Source: Propionibacteriaceae bacterium AM104-82 (GTDB lineage: Bacteria; Actinomycetota; Actinomycetes; Propionibacteriales; Propionibacteriaceae). Taken from it: a DNA stretch of 18,899 bases. This document shows, piece by piece, positions 8,056 to 14,811 of the stretch (positions are counted from its first letter, which is position 1; every line of letters starts with the position of its first letter). Under the pieces are notes generated by a model, which was not told the DNA's origin, did no database searches, and saw only the letters and a list, made by a program, of their open reading frames with translations. The stretch covers positions 1-18,899 of the forward strand of contig JAQDQK010000036.1 of the NCBI GenBank assembly GCA_027658995.1, in the 5' to 3' direction. Position numbers and translations under genes: made by a program.

Positions 8056-9110
8056 TCAGGCCGTCGTCGCCCGGAACGGGGCGGGAAGGAACTCCCGGCG
8101 CATCCCCAGGGCCTCGTCCGTCATTTTGATCGAGGTGGAGCCGTCGGTCACGGTGCCGGCAAGTGCGCGTATGGCATCGATGGTCTCGGGGACGACGATG
8201 GCCTCGTTGTAGACCTGATAGGTGAGGTAGGCTTCGTCTCCCTCGACGGTCAGGACGTCTTCCCACAGGGCGACCTCCCACATGTCCCCCCGCGGCCGGC
8301 CCAGGTCGCGCATAAGTTCGACCGTTGTGTTCAGGGCAGTGAGACCGTCGGCCATCCGGATGAATGCAATCCGGGTGCGGCCCGCAGCGCCTCTAGGACC
8401 TCCTCGCGGCTGGCCGGTCGGTTCAGCTGCAGGGTCCAGTAGTGGTTGTGTGTCTGGGTGTGGGCGGCCTTCGCCGCCATGGTCACCACATCCAGGTTGG
8501 GCAGGACTGTACGGGCGTCGGGGCCCTGGTGGGACGGGATGGATCCCTCGGGGACCATGGTGTTCATGATGCCGCCATGGTGAGACTCGCCCGGGTCGGT
8601 GGCCCGGCGGATGAGCACCCCGCGGGCGCGGGCGAGGAGGTCGGCGTCCTGCAATGCGCCGAGGACGCGCACGATGCTGGTGGTGTTGCAGGACACTACC
8701 CGGGTGGAGTCCCGGCCGAGCGCGGTGGCGTAGTTGGCCTGGGCGACAAAGGAATGCCCGGTGGTGGCATGGGACTCCCCACCCTGGAATACGGCCTTGA
8801 CTTGGGCGGCCCGGTAGGCCTGCAGGTTGGTGGCGGCGACCTTCTTCGGGGTGGTATCCACCACCACGTCCACTTGGTCGAGCAGATCAGGCAGTGTCCC
8901 AGCCAGGGGCACCCCGGCCGACTGCATCGCGGTGCGCGCGTCGTGGGTGGCCGCGAACACATCTATGCCGAGCCCGGCTGCAGTCCGTACGTGCCAGTCC
9001 GTGGCGATGTCCGCCACCCCGACGAGGTCCATGTCCGGCATTGCCCGGACGGCGTCGGCGACCCGCTTGCCGATCACTCCGTAGCCGTTGACGGCAACCT
9101 TGATATTCAT
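8056..9110 (-). pseudogene. Type II (archaeal-type) glyceraldehyde-3-phosphate dehydrogenase, frameshifted
   Basis: The protein starts at ATG 9110 with GGAGG five bases upstream. MNIKVAVNGYGVIGKRVADA is the Rossmann nucleotide-binding start of the archaeal (type II) GAPDH family; VDTTPKK, VFQGGESH and the catalytic-Cys motif SCNTTS (C141) follow. Near 8380 the frame is lost after ALRAAPG and the protein runs out at 8331, while the true C-terminus continues in the next frame (IRMADGL, RDLGRPRGDMWE, VVPETIDAIRA) to 8056. Joined length is about 351 residues, close to the family's 340. A one-base loss explains this. Bacterial GAPDH is usually type I; type II in a metal island suggests transfer. 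It heads the ATPase unit. Whether active protein is made depends on the frameshift being real. Confidence 0.82.
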
Positions 9111-9329
9111 AACAGCCTCCAGTGCTTGTTTCGGGTCGTGTGTTCTCTGAATCTTGGGTCGTGGTCGATGGGTTCGGCCGGTGAGGGTCAGGCGGCGCGC
9201 TATCGGCAACTCCTTGGCTGCCGATGATGGTGACCACCTCACTACGGTGGTGGACGAGAAGGCCCCACCGCCCCACCTATGACCAGCCAGAGTTTCACGG
9301 TCTCACTTCTTCTCGACTCCCACCCCCAT

Positions 9330-9344
9330 TACCCTGGGGGGGTA
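9330..9344. promoter_or_regulatory. CsoR operator of the GAPDH-ATPase unit
   Basis: TACCC, spacer TGGGG, GGGTA, identical in core to the operator at 4072-4088. It lies after the -10 at 9357-9352. The GAPDH start codon is 220 bp downstream, giving an unusually long leader that contains the ATPase 5' stub. Confidence 0.75.
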
Positions 9345-9351
9345 TATGTCG

Positions 9352-9407
9352 AGGGTAGACCCGGGAGGGTTCGGAAACGACCACGAGGGGGTCAGGCTTC
9401 GGTCAAG
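9352..9407 (-). promoter_or_regulatory. CopR-type tandem box and -10 of the GAPDH-ATPase unit
   Basis: GGTCAGG (9390) and GGTCAAG (9401), 11 bp apart, with -10-like TACCCT at 9357-9352, 32 bp beyond. The layout equals that of the copper ATPase promoter. Confidence 0.65.
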
Positions 9408-9423
9408 ATTTCCGGGCCACCGC

Positions 9424-9699
9424 TCACAGAGGCGGCGTGGAGCGGTGTCGGACCCCGGGGCGGGGGCGGCGCAGGCGTCGGGTCGGTTCGAATCCGGAGC
9501 GGTCGAGGGTTGCTCGGACCTGGTCGCTGGTCACTGCACCGGCCGGCGCCAGCGTCAGCAGCGACTCGCCGTGCGGCTCGAGGTCCAGGGCGACGGTGTG
9601 CACCCCGGGTAGGGCGCGGACTGCGTCGACGGCGCTGATCATGCAGCGCCAGCAGCTGAGCCCGCGCGCCCCGTAGGTGGTCTGTGTCATCGTCGTCAC
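9424..9699 (-). CDS. HMA-domain copper chaperone, copy 2
   Basis: A 91-residue HMA protein, nearly identical to copy 1 over the first 70 residues (same GLSCWRC loop with C16 and C19) and different in the last 20, which are Arg/Pro-rich. It begins at GTG 9699, 4 bp after the ABC permease stop (9706), with the GAGAGG ribosome-binding site lying inside the permease stop region. It may be read from the ABC transcript and from its own box at 9746-9801. The GAPDH-ATPase unit follows downstream, so this copy probably serves the second ATPase. Confidence 0.83.
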   Translation of the reverse strand: MTTMTQTTYGARGLSCWRCMISAVDAVRALPGVHTVALDLEPHGESLLTLAPAGAVTSDQVRATLDRSGFEPTRRLRRPRPGVRHRSTPPL

Positions 9700-9705
9700 G
9701 TCGAA

Positions 9706-11334
9706 TCACCCTCTCTTCTCTGGTCGGTTTCGCGTGTCCAGGTCGATGGTGCCCCGGGCTGTGTCCGGGACTGGTCTGGGTGCGGTCAAGATCCCGACAA
9801 GACCGGGGTCGGGCCGCGCGTGCTTTCCTATGGGCACCGGTTGTGTGGTGCTTGTGCGGGTGCTGAACAGGATCCACACGACGGCAGTGAGCCCGAGGAT
9901 CCAGACCGCGGCGATGAGGAGGCCCCCCCCCGTTTCGTCGAAGGTGTCGGTGAGGCCGGTGTCGATGAGGACGCGGTAGGGCCCGTAGCCCGGGAGGAAC
10001 GCGGCGGCGCCGGGTGGTTCCAGCCGCAGCATCGGGCTCTGCGTGATACCGAGATCCAGGAAGGGGATGACGAATGCGATCAGGACTCCCGTGACGCGTC
10101 CAAGGAGGAATCCGAGGCACATCCCCAGCAGTGCGTAGACGGCTCCGATCAGTAAGGTGCCGGCGATGAATCCCGCCCATTGACGGGCCGTGAACACCAT
10201 GGCCGTGATTGTCAGGGATGCGGCCGCTGCGACGAGGACCGCGGCTGCGACCTCCTTGAGGCGGCCGACCAGCAGGGCGGATCGGCGCATCCCGGCCTGG
10301 ACCAGGCGGCGATCCCCATCACGGTTGTTGAGGGCGATGAACAGCCCAGCCACGGCGGCCAGCGAGGCCACCGCGATCGGCGCCATGGTTCCGGCGTGCG
10401 TGTCGGGCAGCCAGAACCGCATGTCGACCTCCTGCCCGCCGTCGATCACCCGCATCACGGAGTACCGCTCTTCGGTGATCAGTTTCGACAGCCAGATGAA
10501 GATCACCGGCACCGTTACGAGGAGGACCCAGAGGGCTGGGTTGCGTCGGTACTGTCGCATCCCCATCCGGAAGCTCTTCCCGACTTGCCCCGCCCAGCCC
10601 GGTCGATGCGAGCCGTCCGGGTGCCGAGCATTGCGTGTCGCGCGCGTCAGGAGCAGTCCGCTCGACAGGAGGGCTCCGCCGACCCACACCAGTGCGATGG
10701 CGAGGTCGCCGAGGTTTCCCCCGTGGCCCAAGGGCAGGTCCACCATCCACAGTGTGACGAAGTGGGTGGGCATCCAGCGGGTGATCTGCACCCGGTCGGG
10801 CGAGGTGAGCGCCGGTCCGAAGAACACGTCGAGGATCCAGACGAGCAGGATCACCACCGTGCCGTTGACCTGGTCCGTGACGACCGATCCGACCGCGGCG
10901 CCGATCCCGACGTAGATGACGGCGAACATCATCGTCCCGGCCGCGACGCGGAGCGGCTCGTCCACTGCGGTGCGCAGGAACAGCGTCGCCAAGGCGGCTG
11001 CCGAGGCCAGCACGGCGATCAGCAGGCCGGTCGACATTCTGGCGACAACGAGGGCTGGGGCGGGGAGGCCCGCCAGGACCAGACGACGGTCCGCCGATCT
11101 CGCCTGGCCAACCTGGAAGAACATCGCCAGCGCCGCCAGGAACGCGGCGGCCCAGCCGGTGGTCGCGGTCTCGACTGCCCGGCCAGTGCCGCCCAGCAGT
11201 TTCGCGGCATCGGCCATCGGTTCCGCGGCCACCCACACGAACACGACCGGGATCAGAATCAGGACCACCAGGTTCACCGGGTTGCGGCCGTAGTCCAGGA
11301 GGAATCGGCGGGTCAGCACCCCGACCGCGGTCAT
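9706..11334 (-). CDS. ABC-2 type permease, double length (fused halves)
   Basis: A 542-residue membrane protein with about twelve hydrophobic segments. Two halves resemble each other: residues 9-36 (RRFLLDYGRNPVNLVV, ILIPVVFVWVA) and about 258-285 (GMRQYRRNPALWVLLV, TVPVIFIWLSK), so two six-helix ABC-2 units seem fused in one chain. It would pair with the ATPase encoded just upstream; ATG 11334 overlaps that gene's TGA (ATGA), implying translational coupling. The substrate is unknown; the copper-type promoter upstream of the ATPase gene suggests a role in copper stress. The last 34 residues (509-542) are encoded by the duplicated promoter module and are polar, so they are probably a recently acquired tail. 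Confidence 0.85.
   Translation of the reverse strand: MTAVGVLTRRFLLDYGRNPVNLVVLILIPVVFVWVAAEPMADAAKLLGGTGRAVETATTGWAAAFLAALAMFFQVGQARSADRRLVLAGLPAPALVVARMSTGLLIAVLASAAALATLFLRTAVDEPLRVAAGTMMFAVIYVGIGAAVGSVVTDQVNGTVVILLVWILDVFFGPALTSPDRVQITRWMPTHFVTLWMVDLPLGHGGNLGDLAIALVWVGGALLSSGLLLTRATRNARHPDGSHRPGWAGQVGKSFRMGMRQYRRNPALWVLLVTVPVIFIWLSKLITEERYSVMRVIDGGQEVDMRFWLPDTHAGTMAPIAVASLAAVAGLFIALNNRDGDRRLVQAGMRRSALLVGRLKEVAAAVLVAAAASLTITAMVFTARQWAGFIAGTLLIGAVYALLGMCLGFLLGRVTGVLIAFVIPFLDLGITQSPMLRLEPPGAAAFLPGYGPYRVLIDTGLTDTFDETGGGLLIAAVWILGLTAVVWILFSTRTSTTQPVPIGKHARPDPGLVGILTAPRPVPDTARGTIDLDTRNRPEKRG
9746..9801 (-). promoter_or_regulatory. CopR-type box and -10 of HMA copy 2, inside the permease gene
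   Basis: GGTCTGG (9773), GGTCAAG (9784) and CGACAAG (9795) at 11-bp steps, with CACCAT at 9751-9746, 32 bp after the GGTCAAG repeat. All of it lies within the last codons of the ABC permease frame. Confidence 0.55.
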
Positions 11335-12002
11335 TTCGGGGTCGCCTTCCCGTCACGCAGTTCGATGATGCGGTCGAACCGCGCCTCGTCGGCGATGAAA
11401 TGACTGATCACCAGCACTGCCCGCCCGGATGAGCGCCCGCGCGCGACGAGCTCCCAGAACCGAAGATAGGTGTCCCAATCGAACCCGGCATAGGGCTCGT
11501 CCAGCAGCAGGACCGCCGGGTCCGGTAGCAAAGCCAGGGCAAGACTCAGTTTCGCGCGGGAGCCCCCGGAGAGCCGGTCCGCCCGCTCGTGCGCGTATCG
11601 CCCAAAGTCAAGTTCCTCGTACAAGGTTCCCTGCGCCCGGAGCCGCTCATCCCGGCTCATCCCGTAGGCCACCGCGAATAGCTCGAAATGTTCATCGCAC
11701 GTCAGGCGCTCGAACACCACCGGACGCTGCGGACAGTACCCCAAGGCCCCCTGCAGCTCCACGGCGCCGGCGTCGGCTGCCAACCCCCCGACCAGGATCT
11801 GCATCAGCGTCGATTTGCCCGATCCGTTCTCCCCGACCAGCCCGACGACCTCGCCGCGGCTCAGCGACAGTGACACACCGTCGAGCACATGGTTGCGCCG
11901 CACGAACGGCCACAGCCCCTGACGATAGGTCTTGGAGATCGCGGTCCCCGCGAGGACCACGTCCGCTCGAACGCCATCAGAAGAGGCGCCGCTTGAACCC
12001 AT
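11331..12002 (-). CDS. ABC transporter ATP-binding protein
   Basis: A 223-residue nucleotide-binding subunit on the cytoplasmic side. Motifs: Walker A GENGSGKST at 57-65, Q-loop Q92 (CPQRP), signature LSGGS at 144-148, Walker B AVLLLDEP at 163-170 and H201 in SHF. It resembles the CcmA/NatA-type subunits that work with ABC-2 permeases. I use ATG 12002; the frame stays open upstream to 12080, but the extra residues are unlike the family and the upstream part contains no good ribosome-binding site. The next gene overlaps by ATGA. The promoter at 12133-12210 with CsoR and CopR-type sites lies 130 bp upstream, so this transporter appears to be under copper control. Substrate unknown. Confidence 0.88.
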   Translation of the reverse strand: MGSSGASSDGVRADVVLAGTAISKTYRQGLWPFVRRNHVLDGVSLSLSRGEVVGLVGENGSGKSTLMQILVGGLAADAGAVELQGALGYCPQRPVVFERLTCDEHFELFAVAYGMSRDERLRAQGTLYEELDFGRYAHERADRLSGGSRAKLSLALALLPDPAVLLLDEPYAGFDWDTYLRFWELVARGRSSGRAVLVISHFIADEARFDRIIELRDGKATPK

Positions 12003-12132
12003 GTCGATCACCGCCTTCGAATCCCATGTGACTTTCACGCACCCGCCAGTGGGCTTCGCCAGACCGCCACAAGGGCCCATTCCTCAACGACCCGAGCCGT
12101 GGTGTGTCGGGTGACCCGTGGCGGCGCCACGA

Positions 12133-12147
12133 CACCCCCAAGGGGTA
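12133..12147. promoter_or_regulatory. CsoR-like operator of the ABC transporter unit
   Basis: CACCC, spacer CCAAG, GGGTA: one half-site differs by one base from the other two operators and the spacer lacks the G run. Its position relative to the -10 (12160-12155) is the same as in the other two promoters, which supports the call. Confidence 0.55.
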
Positions 12148-12154
12148 TGTCATC

Positions 12155-12210
12155 AGGGTAGGCACGCTCTAGTGCGGAGATCACCGTCAGGGGGTCAGGC
12201 TTCGGTCAAG
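12155..12210 (-). promoter_or_regulatory. CopR-type tandem box and -10 of the ABC transporter unit
   Basis: GGTCAGG (12193) and GGTCAAG (12204) are 11 bp apart, followed after 32 bp by TACCCT at 12160-12155. The box core GGTCAGGCTTCGGTCAAGAT is identical to those at 4131 and 9390. Confidence 0.62.
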
Positions 12211-12259
12211 ATTCCGGGCCTTACGGCCGCGACACCTCGTCCGGGCTGGGGACGGGGAT

Positions 12260-12314
12260 CTTGACCAAACCTTGTCCGGGTCCTGCTCGTTGCTTGACGT
12301 GACCGGTTCAGACT
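12260..12314 (+). promoter_or_regulatory. CopR-type tandem box and -10 of the Lgt-like unit
   Basis: CTTGACC (12260) and CTTGTCC (12271), 11 bp apart, face the + strand genes. A -10-like CAGACT lies at 12309-12314, 31 bp after the proximal repeat, which would give a leader of about 56 bases before the GTG at 12377. With the box at 12193 it makes this 373-bp gap a divergent control region. Confidence 0.58.
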
Positions 12315-12376
12315 GGGCACTGAGGCCGCGCGGTCACGTCGTGCGCCTGGAACTTCTTTGACGATGGGAGTGGGCT

Positions 12377-13174
12377 GTGTGGCCTGAGGTGTTCTCGATA
12401 TTTGGTGTAGGGATCCAGTCCTATGGGCTGAGTAAGGCGCTGGCGCTGCTGGTCGGCGCGTATCTGCTGGGTCGAGCGTTCACGCGGATCGGCTACGACA
12501 AGGACTTGGCGCACTCGATCGCGTTGTGGGCGACAGTGTGGGGATTCGTCGGCGCCAAGGTGTACTACCTGATCGCGAACTGGGACAACCTCAGTTGGCA
12601 CCTGTTCGGCGGCTCGGGGTTCGTCTGGTACGGCGGCCTGATCGCGGGGGCGATCGCGGTGATCGTGATGACCCGACGCCACGACCTCCCCCTTGGACGG
12701 GTGGCGGGCGCGATGGCGGCCCCGCTCTCGGTGGCCTACGGCATCGGCCGGATCGGCTGCTTCCTCGCCGGTGACGGCACGTACGGCACACCCACCGACC
12801 TGCCCTGGGGGATGGCGTTCCCCAACGGGGTGGTGCCGGTGAACGTGCCGGTGCATCCCGTCCAGCTGTATGAGGCCGCCGGCGCCTTCCTGATCGCCGG
12901 CATCCTGTGGGCGCTGGGTCGCAGGCTGCGACCGCTGGCCGTGTTCGGGTCCTACCTGCTGCTCAGCGGCGCGGCACGCCTGCTCGCCGAGGTCGTCCGG
13001 ATCAACCCGCACGTCCTGTTGGGCCTCACCGAGGCGCAGCTGATCGGCATCGCCAGTATCATTCTGGGCGTCGCCCTGATCCTGCGAGACGCCTTCCACC
13101 CCGCAGTTGCGCCCTCAGATGCTCCTGTCGGCTCCGAAGCGGCCGTCCTTAGCTCTCACCCGGTCGGGAGGTGA
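12377..13174 (+). CDS. Lgt-like prolipoprotein diacylglyceryl transferase paralogue
   Basis: A 265-residue polytopic membrane protein (about seven helices) starting at GTG. Lgt attaches diacylglycerol to the lipobox cysteine of lipoproteins. Family marks are GRIGCFLAGDGTYG (124-137) and HPVQLYEAAGAF (160-171), plus R201 near the end of the core. Compared by eye with Escherichia coli Lgt, positions differ: the HGG motif holding His103 is here YGG (Y85), and the Asn of GRIGNF (Asn146) is Cys (C128). It may therefore be a divergent paralogue rather than the housekeeping enzyme. No gene symbol is given for that reason. It leads a unit of three genes with its own copper-type box; the DUF305 lipoprotein nearby could be a client. 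Confidence 0.82.
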   Translation: MWPEVFSIFGVGIQSYGLSKALALLVGAYLLGRAFTRIGYDKDLAHSIALWATVWGFVGAKVYYLIANWDNLSWHLFGGSGFVWYGGLIAGAIAVIVMTRRHDLPLGRVAGAMAAPLSVAYGIGRIGCFLAGDGTYGTPTDLPWGMAFPNGVVPVNVPVHPVQLYEAAGAFLIAGILWALGRRLRPLAVFGSYLLLSGAARLLAEVVRINPHVLLGLTEAQLIGIASIILGVALILRDAFHPAVAPSDAPVGSEAAVLSSHPVGR

Positions 13175-13182
13175 GCGGCGCC

Positions 13183-13614
13183 ATGGACACGATCACCGAG
13201 CCGGCCACAGCCGTGAGGGGTGGTCGCGGGTTCTGGGGTGCGCTGTGGGCCGGGACCAGGGCCACCGTCGGCGCCCTGATGGGACTGGCGCCGCACGTGA
13301 TGCATCACATCGGCTTCCTGGCCGGGGCCGCGTTCCTGACCGGGTTCCTCGGCAACTCGCTCCTCTATGTGGTCGGGTTGCTGCTGAGCATCCCGCTGCT
13401 GCGACGGCTGCGTCGCCGATTCGGCACCCGGAAGGCCCCCGCGATCGGGGTCGCGGTGTTCACCGCCCTGTTCGCCCTGTCCGCGTTCGTGATCGGGCCA
13501 CTGTTCAACCCCGCCACCCCCAACCAACCAGACACGCCGTCACCGGCGGCCTCCGCCAGCGCGTCCGGCACCGAGGACCACGAGGGGCACCACAGCGCCT
13601 CGCCCACCCCATGA
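13183..13614 (+). CDS. Small membrane protein with PHVMHH motif
   Basis: A 143-residue protein; ATG 13183 is preferred over the overlapping GTG 13171 because GGGAGG lies directly before the GTG and 11 bases before the ATG. Three hydrophobic segments are visible (about 38-54, 57-74, 87-107) with a basic loop RRLRRRF between the second and third. The first begins with PHVMHH (37-42), a cluster of possible metal ligands, and the C-terminal tail is Ser/Pro-rich with EDHEGHH. I do not recognise a named family, though similar proteins seem to accompany actinobacterial copper genes. Nine bases separate it from the Lgt-like gene. A metal-related membrane role is inference. Confidence 0.75.
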   Translation: MDTITEPATAVRGGRGFWGALWAGTRATVGALMGLAPHVMHHIGFLAGAAFLTGFLGNSLLYVVGLLLSIPLLRRLRRRFGTRKAPAIGVAVFTALFALSAFVIGPLFNPATPNQPDTPSPAASASASGTEDHEGHHSASPTP

Positions 13615-13649
13615 TCAACACCACAATGAAATGAAAGGAAACCAAGCAC

Positions 13650-13940
13650 ATGTGCAATCACGAGCATGGACACCAGCACGGGAACCAGCAGGAGGCAGGC
13701 TGCTGCGGCGGTCACGCCGGCGGCGGTCAGGGTGGGGGCCATCACTGTCAACATGACGTGGTGGCGGGCCCAGGCGACGAGCTGGTCACCTGCACGGTCC
13801 GCGGGACCAGCACGCTGAAGTCCACCGCCGAGGCGGCGGGACTGTTCCGCGACGTCGAAGGCCAGCGGTTCTACTTCTGCTGCCGACGTTGCCAGGACCT
13901 CTTCGACGCCGAGCATCTCGCCAGCAACCCAGCCGCCTAA
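13650..13940 (+). CDS. Cys/His-rich YHS-like metal-binding protein
   Basis: A 96-residue soluble protein. The first 35 residues are extremely rich in His, Cys and Gly (CNHEHGHQHG, CCGGHAGG, HHCQH). The C-terminal half (45-90) resembles a YHS/TRASH-type domain: C48, then RFYFCCRRC with C77, C78 and C81, then DLFDAEH. Such domains bind soft metals. AAAGGAAA lies 12 bases before the ATG. It is the last gene of the Lgt-like unit and is followed by a strong hairpin terminator. Copper buffering in the cytoplasm is the likely role, by analogy only. Confidence 0.78.
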   Translation: MCNHEHGHQHGNQQEAGCCGGHAGGGQGGGHHCQHDVVAGPGDELVTCTVRGTSTLKSTAEAAGLFRDVEGQRFYFCCRRCQDLFDAEHLASNPAA

Positions 13941-13984
13941 CCCCGCCAGGTACGGCGTTCGCGCCAACCAGGGCAACCGACGAA

Positions 13985-14017
13985 GCGCCCGCCCAGCCAC
14001 AACGGCTGGACGGGCGC
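13985..14017. terminator. Bidirectional terminator hairpin
   Basis: A 14-bp stem, GCGCCCGCCCAGCC against GGCTGGACGGGCGC, with one C-A mismatch and a five-base loop. It lies between the convergent ends of the YHS-like gene (13940) and the DUF305 gene (14043). No T run follows, as is usual in actinobacteria. Confidence 0.82.
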
Positions 14018-14042
14018 CTCATCGCTTGCACGCCTGGGTTGG

Positions 14043-14696
14043 TCAGAGGCTGGTGAGCATCTCCTGCATCTCGGTGATCTCAGTCTGCTGGTCGGCGATG
14101 ATCTTCTCCGCCAACATGAGAGCATCCGGGTTCTGCCCCTCGGCCAACTGCTGCTCGGACATCCCGATCGCACCCTCGTGGTGGGCGATCATGGCCTCGA
14201 GGAACGCCTGATCAAAGTCGGCGCCGGACATGCCGTCGAGTTGGGTCATCATCTCCTCCTGGCTCATTCCGTTCATGTCCATGCCGCCCATGTCCATGCC
14301 GCCATGCCCACCGGGGGAGACATCTTCACCCCAGGCGCTGAGCCAGGCGGTCATCTCCTCGATCTCCGGGCCCTGGGCCTCGGCGATCCGCTCCGCGAGG
14401 GCCACGACCTCGGGGGATTCGGCGCGTTCGATCGCCAGCTGAGACATCTCGATGGCGCCCTCGTGATGGATGATCATCATCTGCGCGAACGTGGTGTCCT
14501 GGTCGTTGTGGTCGGCGGACACCTCAGATGAGGCGCTCGCCGACGCCGACTCGGACTCAGTGGCCGTGGCGGAGGTGCTGCCTGTCGGGGAGGTGGTCGC
14601 CGCCGGGGGAGTGGCGCCCTGGTCCGCGCAGGCCGCCAGGGTGGCCGTCAGGACCAGCCCCGCCAAAGTGGCAGTGATCCGCTTAGTGCGTGTCAT
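14043..14696 (-). CDS. DUF305 lipoprotein, probably copper-binding
   Basis: A 217-residue secreted lipoprotein. The signal peptide ends in lipobox LAAC with C23, followed by a Ser/Thr/Ala-rich linker to about residue 60. Two DUF305 repeats follow, each with MxxHHEGAI (IIHHEGAIEM and IAHHEGAIGM), a ferritin-like helical pair; between them lies a Met/Gly/His stretch (GGHGGMDMGGMDMNGM) typical of periplasmic copper binding. GGAG lies 8 bases before ATG 14696. Upstream is a long tandem box (14745-14811). It lies beyond the sensor kinase gene in the same direction, so it is part of the copRS neighbourhood but with its own promoter. Cu binding is inferred from residues and regulation. Confidence 0.9.
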   Translation of the reverse strand: MTRTKRITATLAGLVLTATLAACADQGATPPAATTSPTGSTSATATESESASASASSEVSADHNDQDTTFAQMMIIHHEGAIEMSQLAIERAESPEVVALAERIAEAQGPEIEEMTAWLSAWGEDVSPGGHGGMDMGGMDMNGMSQEEMMTQLDGMSGADFDQAFLEAMIAHHEGAIGMSEQQLAEGQNPDALMLAEKIIADQQTEITEMQEMLTSL

Positions 14697-14744
14697 GAAA
14701 GATGCTCCATTCCTGGCCGACGGGGGCCGCCGGTCCTAACGTCG

Positions 14745-14811
14745 AGGCTATGAACGATCAGCTCAAGAGCCAACCCGTGTAAGGTCAAGAATCGATCAAG
14801 ACCCGCTCAGG
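14745..14811 (-). promoter_or_regulatory. CopR-type three-repeat box and -10 of the DUF305 gene
   Basis: GGTCAAG (14783), GATCAAG (14794) and GCTCAGG (14805) on the + strand at 11-bp steps; a further GCTCAAG at 14761 is in phase two steps away. TAGCCT at 14750-14745 lies 32 bp after the proximal repeat. The box overlaps the 3' end of the kinase gene. Confidence 0.65.

Larger units (their letters stand above)
9266..9803. repeat. Direct repeat copy B: promoter plus HMA gene module
   Basis: Second copy of the 4010-4557 module. Its left end (9266-9295) preserves the first codons of the copper ATPase, but the ATG has become AAA and the frame continues into unrelated DNA, so it is a 5' stub of that gene. 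The right end reaches into the coding sequence of the ABC permease. The direction of copying (A to B) is inferred because only copy A is joined to a full ATPase gene. Confidence 0.8.

Noticed and set aside
9111..9242. N-terminal extension of the GAPDH frame to 9242
   Set aside because: The extra 44 residues are unlike the family, whereas MNIKVAVNGYG at 9110 with GGAGG five bases upstream matches the normal N-terminus.
10180..11403. Long + strand open frame (407 codons) opposite the ABC permease
   Set aside because: Its product is rich in Asp, Arg, His, Gln and Gly with no domain, and the opposite strand encodes a clear permease; it is an antisense shadow typical of high GC.
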